The translations under genes were made by a program, and so were the position numbers. Of a DNA stretch of 7,503 nt, positions 1 through 7,503 are shown piece by piece (the stretch's first letter is position 1; every line of letters begins with the position of its first letter). This stretch comes from Vulcanimicrobiota bacterium. GTDB lineage: Bacteria; Eremiobacterota; Eremiobacteria; Baltobacterales; Baltobacteraceae. The notes below the pieces were generated by a model. That model had not been told where the DNA came from and ran no database searches. It was given only the letters and a program-made list of their open reading frames with translations. The DNA lies in the NCBI GenBank assembly GCA_030042755.1, contig JASHZC010000315.1, positions 1 to 7,503 of the forward strand. The letters run 5' to 3'.

Positions 1-922
1 CCTTGCAGCGCGATCGGATTGAGCGACGCGATCGCGATCACGATAAGGCCGAGATGCGACAACGAGGAGTAGGCAACGATACGCTTTGCATCGGTTTGCG
101 TCAATGCGACACATGCGCCGTAAAGAAGCGAGATGACACCTAGTACGACCAGGAGCGGCGCCGATGCGCGCAGATAATCGGGCATAAAGGCCGCGCCGAT
201 AACGATCAGCCCGTAGAGACCGGCCTTGGATTGCACGGCGCTGACAACGGCGACCATCGGCGAGGGCGTATCGGCATAGGTCAACGGCATCCACGTGTGC
301 AGCGGCCAAACCGGCGTCTTCACCAAGAACGCAAAGGCGAATCCGGCGAAGATCCAGGGAACCCATGAGCCGATGAGATGAACGTCGCTCCTTCCGATCA
401 CGTCCGTCGAGCCATAGAGCACACCGAACGCCGCGGTTGCCAGCAGCAGCGTAAGACCGCCGGCGAAATTGTAGAGAAAATACCGCCATGCCGTCGCGTG
501 GTGCGCTCCCCAACCGATGAGCGTGAAGAACACCGGCAGCAGCATGAGATCCCAAAACAGCGCGAAAACGAGCAAATCGCGCGCGAGGAAGAGCCCCATC
601 ATCGTGCCTTCGAGCAGCAGCATCTGCGCGATGAACTCGCGCTGGCGACCCACGTTGCTCGCAAGGACGGCACAGAACGTGCAGAGCGCAAGCAGCAGCA
701 CCAACCAAAACGAGATGCCAGTCATGCCGAAGTGGAACGAGGATTCAAACGGACGCGAGAGCCAGCGATAGCTCTCCTGAGCACCTTGATACTTCAGCGC
801 TCCAAGGAACGTCAGCGCAGCTATTCCAGCGCCGACGGCCTTCGTCACATTCGGATGTTCTCCGCGAATGACGAGCATGCCCAAGCCGAAGACGATCGGC
901 AAGAGGATCAGCAGATCGATCA

Positions 923-923
<1 letters not shown>
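1..923 (-). CDS. nuoM: NADH-quinone oxidoreductase subunit M, N-terminal 307 codons (partial, runs off left edge)
   Basis: NuoM is one of three antiporter-like membrane subunits of complex I that pump protons when quinone is reduced. I translated this frame by hand. It begins MIDLLILLPIVFGLG, is open to the window edge, and ends in ...IALQ at residue 307. Several hydrophobic helices are visible. Family landmarks are FWDLMLLP at about 123-130 (TM5), LVKTPVWPLHTWMP at 200-213 with the channel lysine K202 (TM7), QSKAGLYG at 231-238 with K233 (TM8), and TDAKRIVAYSSLSHLG at 277-292. Two departures stand out: the TM5 acidic residue is Asp125 where the family normally has Glu, and the segment after HTW reads MPLTYADTPSPM rather than the usual LPDAHTEAPT type. 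The ATG shares one base with the nuoL stop (TAATG), and GGGAGGG lies 9 bases upstream. The C-terminal half, including the TM12 lysine, is outside the window. Identification as NuoM rather than NuoN rests on order and the FW-x-x-M-L-x-P motif. Confidence 0.93.
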
Positions 924-2929
<2,006 letters not shown>

Positions 2930-2938
2930 CGTGCGCGA

Positions 2939-3253
2939 TTACCCTTTCATCAGCGCGACGTCGTCGACGTCGACGTGGGCGGCGGTGCGGAATACGGCAA
3001 CAACGATCGCCAGCGCTATGGCAGCCTCGGAGGCCGCCACCGTTATTACCAAAAAGGCAAAGACGTGACCGGCATTGTGCAGCCACGCGCGCGCGAACGC
3101 AACGAAGAGCAGGTTTGCCGCGTTGAACATCAATTCGATCGACATCAGCATGATGAGCGGATTGCGGCGAACGAGTACGCCCGCGACACCGATAAAGAAA
3201 ATTACCGACGAGAGCGCCACATAGTTCGCGATCGGAACGGTCATTGCGTTCAC
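2939..3253 (-). CDS. nuoK: NADH-quinone oxidoreductase subunit K
   Basis: NuoK (ND4L homologue) is a small three-helix subunit that supplies membrane glutamates to the proton path between NuoH/J and the antiporter-like subunits. The 104-residue product has three clear hydrophobic helices. Both hallmark glutamates are present: Glu40 in LMSIELMFNAAN and Glu76 in VAASEAAIALAI, matching E36 and E72 of the E. coli protein with an offset of four. The GTG start at 3253 overlaps the nuoJ TGA as GTGA and has GGGAGGGAG seven bases upstream. An in-frame ATG at 3244 (MTVPIANY) would give 101 residues, closer to the family's usual 100, but it lies about 16 bases from that ribosome site. I therefore prefer the GTG with moderate certainty. 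Stop TAA at 2939-2941. Confidence 0.96.
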   Translation of the reverse strand: MNAMTVPIANYVALSSVIFFIGVAGVLVRRNPLIMLMSIELMFNAANLLFVAFARAWLHNAGHVFAFLVITVAASEAAIALAIVVAVFRTAAHVDVDDVALMKG

Positions 3254-3855
3254 CGATCTCCCTCCCGGAGAATCGCCTCACGCATCTCGCGGCGCACTTC
3301 TTCGGCCCGGCGCTTCGTCGGTTCTGACGCGGGCTGGTCTCCGGCGAGTAAAATCACCCCGATCACGGCGACGAGCAGGATCAGCGCAGTAATTTCGAAC
3401 GCCAACAGGTTGGTGGTAAAAAGCGCTTTCCCGAAATCGGCGACCGATCCGAAGACGTCGGCAGTGCCTGGGGGACCGAACGTCGAGCCGCTGGGAGAGC
3501 TGACCGGCGTCGTGATGGTCGTGCGGGCGAGCGCCCACGTGAGGGATCCCAGGGTAACGAGCACGAGTACGATCGTCGGATAGACGATGTGCGGAACGCG
3601 ATTCGGCCCGACCGAGAACGGCGCAACTCCGCTGGAAAGCAGCGCGATGACGAAGAGAAACAGCATCAGGATCGCGCCCGAATAGACGATCACTTGCATG
3701 ACCGCCAAGAACTCTGCATTCAGCGTGAGATACATCGCCGCAAGCGCGGCAAAATTCAGCAGCAGCGCAACGACACTGTACACGGGTCTTTTTGCCGTGA
3801 TGCACCACGCGGCGGAAGCCAGCAGCACGATCGCCAAAGCCCAAAAGAGGATCAC
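3250..3855 (-). CDS. nuoJ: NADH-quinone oxidoreductase subunit J
   Basis: NuoJ (ND6 homologue) is a membrane subunit whose third helix undergoes the conformational change thought to link quinone reduction to proton pumping. The 201-residue product starts MILFWALAIVLLASAAW. It contains the signature EFLAVMQVIVYSGAILMLFLFVIALL at about 48-73, where the conserved Tyr and Gly of the third helix are present. A fourth helix lies near residues 91-108, then a Ser/Thr/Pro/Gly-rich loop at about 113-135, a fifth helix at about 147-170, and a charged tail of about 30 residues at the C-terminus. The only start compatible with the family N-terminus is GTG at 3855. The stretch GGTGAG overlapping the nuoI stop is a possible ribosome site. 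The stop TGA overlaps the nuoK GTG. The length is within the usual 160-200 range. Confidence 0.95.
   Translation of the reverse strand: MILFWALAIVLLASAAWCITAKRPVYSVVALLLNFAALAAMYLTLNAEFLAVMQVIVYSGAILMLFLFVIALLSSGVAPFSVGPNRVPHIVYPTIVLVLVTLGSLTWALARTTITTPVSSPSGSTFGPPGTADVFGSVADFGKALFTTNLLAFEITALILLVAVIGVILLAGDQPASEPTKRRAEEVRREMREAILREGDR
3258..3266 (-). promoter_or_regulatory. Shine-Dalgarno sequence of nuoK, inside nuoJ
   Basis: The minus strand reads GGGAGGGAG, within the last codons of nuoJ. The GGAGG core (3261-3265) is 7 bases from the GTG at 3253-3251 and about 16 bases from the alternative ATG at 3244. The spacing decides in favour of the GTG start that overlaps the nuoJ stop. Confidence 0.7.
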
Positions 3856-3861
3856 TTCATC

Positions 3862-4494
3862 TCACCCGAACCCATTCGTGTCACGCTGATCCTGTGGAAG
3901 GGCGGTTAGACCTTGGCGCTCGGTTTTCAGAATCTGTCCGCGATAGGTTGCGTCGTATCCCTGCGCAATGTCGACGGTCGATTTCAGATCGGCAACGCGG
4001 CCGAGATCGGAAGGAATACCGTTCGGACGCTCGTCGGGCGCCGTGCCGACGCCGGCCTCGGGCGGCACGAGCAGACGGTCTTTCGCGTAGATGAACGCGC
4101 CGCGGCGATAATCCGACATTTCGAAGCGCGGCGTGAGAACGATCGCGTCGGTGGGACACGCCTCCTCGCACATTCCGCAGAAGATGCAGCGCAATTCGTC
4201 GATTTCGTAGCGCGCAGCGTGGCGTTCGCCCGGCGACCGGCGATCTTCCGGCGTGTTTTCCGCACCGATCACGGTGATCGCGTTCGCCGGACATGCGCTC
4301 GAGCATAGCTCGCAGCCGATGCAGCGCTCCTTGCCATCGGCGTAACGGCGTAATTCGTGCAGACCGTGGAATCGCGGCGCGTGCTGCTTTTTCACCGAAG
4401 GGTATTCTATCGTCGGGCGCTTGGCAAACATGAATTTGAAGGTGATGCCAAGGCCTTTGAGGATCGCACCGACGTTGTATAACTGTTTTCGCAT
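3862..4494 (-). CDS. nuoI: NADH-quinone oxidoreductase subunit I (two 4Fe-4S ferredoxin-like subunit)
   Basis: NuoI (TYKY/PSST-arm partner, Nqo9 homologue) passes electrons through clusters N6a and N6b from the NADH arm towards NuoB and quinone. The 210-residue product has an amphipathic N-terminus (MRKQLYNVGAILKGLGITFKFMF) followed by two Cys-x2-Cys-x2-Cys-x3-Cys-Pro motifs: Cys58, 61, 64, 68 and Cys103, 106, 109, 113. The typical LTPRFEMSDYRRGAFIYAKDRLL segment follows. After residue 142 comes a polar tail of roughly 68 residues, longer than in the 180-residue E. coli protein, with ATYRGQILKTERQGLTALP near the end. The ATG at 4494 is one base after the nuoH stop (TGAGATG), with AAAGG six bases upstream. 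The stop TGA lies 6 bases before the nuoJ GTG and is in the same reading frame as nuoJ. Confidence 0.97.
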   Translation of the reverse strand: MRKQLYNVGAILKGLGITFKFMFAKRPTIEYPSVKKQHAPRFHGLHELRRYADGKERCIGCELCSSACPANAITVIGAENTPEDRRSPGERHAARYEIDELRCIFCGMCEEACPTDAIVLTPRFEMSDYRRGAFIYAKDRLLVPPEAGVGTAPDERPNGIPSDLGRVADLKSTVDIAQGYDATYRGQILKTERQGLTALPQDQRDTNGFG

Positions 4495-4495
4495 C

Positions 4496-5497
4496 TCAGC
4501 CTTTGAATGCCACCACGATCGCCGTGACGACGAGATTGAGCGTGGCGATCGGCAACAATACTTTCCACCCGAACGCCATTAGGCGATCGTAGCGGAAGCG
4601 AGGCAGCGTCGCTCGCAACCACATGTAGAAGAACATGAACGCCGCCACCTTTATGATGAACCAGACGATTCCCGGCACTGGCAGCCCGCCAAGGCCGAAC
4701 GGTGCGTTCCATCCACCCAGGAATAACAGCGACGCGATGCACGATACGGTCAGCATGTTCACGTACTCGGCGATGAAGAACAGTCCAAAGCGCAGACCCG
4801 AATACTCGGTGTGAAAACCCGCCACGAGTTCGGTCTCGGCCTCGACCAAGTCGAACGGTACGCGATTCGTTTCCGCAACCGCCGTGATTACGTAGATCAG
4901 AAAGCCGACGAGCTGCGGACCGATGAACCACCACTTTGCCTGAGCGTTGACGATTCCGTCGAGCGAGGTCGTTCCCGCCATGATCAACACGCCGATGAAC
5001 GAGAGCGACATCCCAAGTTCGTAGCTGATCATTTGCGCCGTCGAGCGTACGCTGCCGAGCAACGGATATTTCGAACCCGACGCCCAGCCGCCCAGCGTAA
5101 TGCCGTACACGCCAACCGACGTGATCGCGAGCAAGAACAGGATGCCGGCGTTGACGTTTCCGATCGCCCACGTTCCCGACGAACCCGCTCCGAACGGAAT
5201 GACCGCGTACACGGAAAACGCGGTGAGCAGAGAGATAAAGGGCGCGAGCCGATAGATGAGCGGGTCGGCCGACTTCGGCGTGAGGTCTTCCTTTAAGATC
5301 AGTTTCGCGGCGTCGGCTGCGGGCTGCAGCATCCCCCACGGCCCGACGCGATTGGGACCGGGGCGCAACTGCATCCACCCGAGCACCTTTCGCTCGGCGA
5401 GCATCGCGTACGCGAACGTCGTTACGACGACGAAGAGCAAGATCGCCGATTTGATCAGGATCACGAGCCAATCGGGTATGGCTGCTACTGCGCCCAT
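4496..5497 (-). CDS. nuoH: NADH-quinone oxidoreductase subunit H
   Basis: NuoH (ND1 homologue) anchors the hydrophilic arm and forms much of the quinone chamber and its link to the membrane proton path. The 333-residue product has about eight hydrophobic helices and the family length. Signature segments are ERKVLGWMQLRPGPNRVGPWG at 35-55, which lies by the quinone chamber, AETNRVPFDLVEAETELVAGFHTEYSG at 208-234, the acidic matrix-side loop, and LRATLPRFRYDRLMAFGWK at 294-312. Acidic residues that line the family's connecting path, such as Glu160 and the 209-231 cluster, are present. The ATG at 5497 gives the expected N-terminus (MGAVAAIPDWLVILIKSAILL). It overlaps the 3' end of nuoG by 13 bases and has only a weak GGTGGG-like ribosome site within nuoG, consistent with coupled translation. 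Stop TGA. Confidence 0.98.
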   Translation of the reverse strand: MGAVAAIPDWLVILIKSAILLFVVVTTFAYAMLAERKVLGWMQLRPGPNRVGPWGMLQPAADAAKLILKEDLTPKSADPLIYRLAPFISLLTAFSVYAVIPFGAGSSGTWAIGNVNAGILFLLAITSVGVYGITLGGWASGSKYPLLGSVRSTAQMISYELGMSLSFIGVLIMAGTTSLDGIVNAQAKWWFIGPQLVGFLIYVITAVAETNRVPFDLVEAETELVAGFHTEYSGLRFGLFFIAEYVNMLTVSCIASLLFLGGWNAPFGLGGLPVPGIVWFIIKVAAFMFFYMWLRATLPRFRYDRLMAFGWKVLLPIATLNLVVTAIVVAFKG

Positions 5498-7446
5498 GCA
5501 CCCACCATCTCACGGCGAAGAGGGGCAATACGCTCGTCGTGGGCGGCGGTTCCGCCGCCGTCCCAAAGCGTCCTTGATCCGAGCGCGGAAGCAAAATCTC
5601 GCTTGCTCGCCGCGGCGCTCTGGTATCGCGCGTCGCCGAACGTTCCGACGAACGCATCGCGCGACCGTGAAATCACGGCTCCATCGAGTTCTTCGATCGT
5701 TGGCAGCGACAGATCGAATTGCTGCGCAAGACCAATGAGCATTTCAAGATCGGAAAGCGGACCGACCGGCGATTCGAGCGATGCATTGACCGGTAAGAGG
5801 TCACCCGCCAGGTTCGTCGTCGTACCGGTCTTCTCGAACGCGCCCTTCGCGGGCAGAACGAGCGTCGCGAGCTGCGCGCTTTCCGTGAGAAACAGGTCGC
5901 TCACCATCGCGAATTTCACCGCTTCAAGCGCTTCGCGCGCGGCATTGGAGTCGACCGCGTTGCGCGCCGGGTTTACGCCGAAAAGTGAGAGCGCCGATAG
6001 CGTCCCGTTTCGCGCGGCCTCAAACATTGCCGCCGCGTCGAGACTGCCGTCAACGGGAAGCACGCCCATCGATTCGGCGCCGCGCGCATTTGCTTGTTCG
6101 CTCGCGATGTAGGTCGCGGTTTCGAATCCCGACGACGCGTCGGCGAGCGATTGACCGAGCTCGAGGTCGACGCCATCCCAGAGGATCGCGACGCGCGCGC
6201 CGCTGCGGACTTGCGCAAGCGCCTTGCGCGCATCGCCATCCTCAACGTGAACCAGCTGCGCGCCGCTGCGCAGAGCCTTGATCGCACGCAGCCATAACAC
6301 CGGTGCGAGTTCCGAAGGTGACTGACCGGCGACCACGATTGCATTCGCGCGCTCGAGCGTCGCATAATCGCCGCCACCTTTTCCGGGCGACGCTTGCTGT
6401 TGGCGGCCGCCACGCCAGTCGACGTTACGCACGCCGATCGCGCGAAACACGTGCTGCAGCAAATATGCCTCTTCGTTGAGCAAACGGCCGCCACCAATAA
6501 CGCCCGCGCTCGTGGTCGCTAGGGCATCCTTGATTGCTCGCGCCCAGATCGCGAACGCGTCATCCCAACCGATCTGCACGAACGTTCCGTCGCGCTTGTA
6601 GAGCGGCTGCGTAATGCGATCCGGAGACGAGTAGAATCCAATGTTGTACCGCCCGCGATCGCAGAGCCAGCCGTCCGATTGGCGATCGTCGTTCTCCACC
6701 GACATCGTGCGAAGCACGTTGCCATATCGCACGTCGGCAAATTGCTGACAGCCGACCGCACACTGCGTGCACGTGGTCTGCGTCCGATTCAAATCCCATG
6801 GCCGGGACTTGAAACGATACGTCTTCGACGTCAGCGCGCCAACCGGGCACAGTTCGGTAACGTTTCCGGTGAAGTGATGCCGGTATGGATCGCCCGTTGC
6901 GGTCGCGATGATGTCGTTGTGGCCGCGGTCCTTAACTACCAATTGACGCTCGTCGGCGATGATGTCGTCGAAGCGCACGCAGCGCTGACACACGACGCAA
7001 CGTTCCTCGTCGAGCACGATCGTTGGGCCGAGGTCCACGCCCTTCGGCTTCGAAAGTTTTGGATCCGCGAGGTCGGAGCTTCCACGCCCGTAGGCCATCG
7101 CGTAATCTTGCAGATCGCACTCGCCGCCTTTGTCGCAAATCGGACAATCGAGCGGGTGATTCAAAAGCAAAAGCTCGAGCACCGCCCCTCGGCCGGCGTC
7201 GGCTTTTTCGCTTCGCGTGCGAACCACCATCCCGTCTGTAACCTGCGTGTTGCACGCGATTTGCAGTTTCGGCGTGCCTTCGATTTCGACCAAACACACG
7301 CGACACAAACCCGCCGGTCCAAGTTTGGTGTGATAGCAGTAGACGGGAATCTCTTGTTTGATCTGCTTCGCGGCTTCCACCAATAGCGTGCCCCTTGGCA
7401 CTTCGAGCGGAACGCCGTCGATCGTGAGTTTGACCAGGTCGCTCAT
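5485..7446 (-). CDS. nuoG: NADH-quinone oxidoreductase subunit G (iron-sulfur subunit)
   Basis: NuoG (Nqo3/75-kDa homologue) carries electrons from NuoF towards NuoI in the peripheral arm. The N-terminus is a 2Fe-2S ferredoxin domain with Cys37, 48, 51 and 65 (N1b). The HxxxCxxCxxxxxC site His97, Cys101, Cys104, Cys110 follows (N5), then Cys150, 153, 156 and 200 (N4). A molybdopterin-oxidoreductase-like 4Fe-4S domain begins near 220 and keeps Cys226, Cys229, Cys233 and Cys262, the pattern that binds the extra cluster N7 in E. coli and Thermus. The C-terminal region from about 275 is a degenerate molybdopterin-binding fold; SLFGVNPARN (487-496) and LVLPAKGAFEKTGTTTNLAG (529-548) are recognisable. 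At 653 residues it is shorter than Thermus Nqo3 (about 783) and E. coli NuoG (about 908). ATG at 7446 gives the standard N-terminus (MSDLVKLTIDG). The ribosome site upstream is weak. Stop TAG lies inside nuoH. Confidence 0.97.
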   Translation of the reverse strand: MSDLVKLTIDGVPLEVPRGTLLVEAAKQIKQEIPVYCYHTKLGPAGLCRVCLVEIEGTPKLQIACNTQVTDGMVVRTRSEKADAGRGAVLELLLLNHPLDCPICDKGGECDLQDYAMAYGRGSSDLADPKLSKPKGVDLGPTIVLDEERCVVCQRCVRFDDIIADERQLVVKDRGHNDIIATATGDPYRHHFTGNVTELCPVGALTSKTYRFKSRPWDLNRTQTTCTQCAVGCQQFADVRYGNVLRTMSVENDDRQSDGWLCDRGRYNIGFYSSPDRITQPLYKRDGTFVQIGWDDAFAIWARAIKDALATTSAGVIGGGRLLNEEAYLLQHVFRAIGVRNVDWRGGRQQQASPGKGGGDYATLERANAIVVAGQSPSELAPVLWLRAIKALRSGAQLVHVEDGDARKALAQVRSGARVAILWDGVDLELGQSLADASSGFETATYIASEQANARGAESMGVLPVDGSLDAAAMFEAARNGTLSALSLFGVNPARNAVDSNAAREALEAVKFAMVSDLFLTESAQLATLVLPAKGAFEKTGTTTNLAGDLLPVNASLESPVGPLSDLEMLIGLAQQFDLSLPTIEELDGAVISRSRDAFVGTFGDARYQSAAASKRDFASALGSRTLWDGGGTAAHDERIAPLRREMVGAWAQ

Positions 7447-7453
7447 GCTTTTA

Positions 7454-7503
7454 CTACCACGACGTTCGCTCGCGAAGACGCTCGTTGCGAAACCCCATGT
7501 TTC
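7454..7503 (-). CDS. nuoF: C-terminal end of the upstream gene, probably nuoF (partial)
   Basis: Only the last 15 or so codons are in the window. The frame ending at TAG 7454-7456, followed directly by TAA, reads NMGFRNERLRERTSW. It has mostly G/C third positions, as in the neighbours, and the FRNERLRER stretch resembles the FR-x-E-rich helix at the end of many NuoF proteins. It would leave 7 bases before the nuoG ATG. A rival frame ends at TGA 7443-7445, overlapping the nuoG ATG as ATGA, and reads KHGVSQRASSRANVVVVKA; its codon use fits less well. The third frame is open but has no start codon in view and runs into nuoG. The name nuoF is inferred from the usual F-G order. Confidence 0.45.
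   Translation of the reverse strand, partial: NMGFRNERLRERTSW

Noticed and set aside
20..45. Repeated CGATCG / GCGATCGC words, also seen elsewhere (for example near 1743)
   Set aside because: They recall HIP1-type octamers but fall inside conserved codons (Ile-Ala, Asp-Arg) in a GC-rich genome. I could not count enrichment, so I do not call a repeat element.
2930..2938. The 9-base nuoK-nuoL gap as a possible regulatory site
   Set aside because: It is too short for a promoter or terminator and shows no inverted repeat. It is an ordinary operon spacer.
4407..5657. A 416-codon minus-strand frame across nuoH
   Set aside because: It is an arginine-rich out-of-frame shadow of nuoH, which carries all the ND1-family signatures.

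Overview
The window is an almost gap-free stretch of a bacterial respiratory complex I (NADH:quinone oxidoreductase, type I NADH dehydrogenase) operon, read entirely from the minus strand. In transcription order (right to left) it holds the last codons of a gene that is probably nuoF (7454-7503, cut by the window edge), then nuoG (5485-7446), nuoH (4496-5497), nuoI (3862-4494), nuoJ (3250-3855), nuoK (2939-3253), nuoL (923-2929), and the first 307 codons of nuoM (1-923, cut by the left edge). This is the common F-G-H-I-J-K-L-M order, and nuoN would be expected beyond the left edge.

The genes overlap by 1 to 13 bases or are separated by at most about 9 bases. No stretch of non-coding DNA is long enough for an internal promoter or terminator, and I see no RNA gene, mobile element, repeat array or CRISPR. 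Translation is probably coupled: nuoG/nuoH overlap by 13 bases, nuoJ/nuoK share GTGA, nuoL/nuoM share TAATG, and purine-rich Shine-Dalgarno sequences for nuoK and nuoM lie inside the preceding genes. nuoJ and nuoK appear to use GTG starts.

The proteins cover three parts of the enzyme. NuoF and NuoG belong to the NADH-oxidising arm. NuoI carries two 4Fe-4S clusters leading to the quinone site. NuoH, J, K, L and M form the proton-pumping membrane arm. Because NuoF/G are present, this is a full NADH-oxidising complex rather than the 11-subunit ferredoxin-type enzyme. The base composition is moderately GC-rich and the genes end mainly in G or C at third positions. The organism is a free-living respiring bacterium with a 14-gene-type nuo operon; an uncultured soil-type phylum such as Eremiobacterota is possible, but the sequence alone does not settle this.

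I found no new system here. The most interesting signal is in the proton-pumping subunits. The nearly invariant transmembrane glutamate of helix TM5 is glycine in NuoL (residue 156, codon GGG at 2462-2464) and aspartate in NuoM (residue 125, codon GAT at 549-551). The other channel lysines and acidic residues of NuoL are intact. NuoM is also divergent in its TM7-TM8 region.
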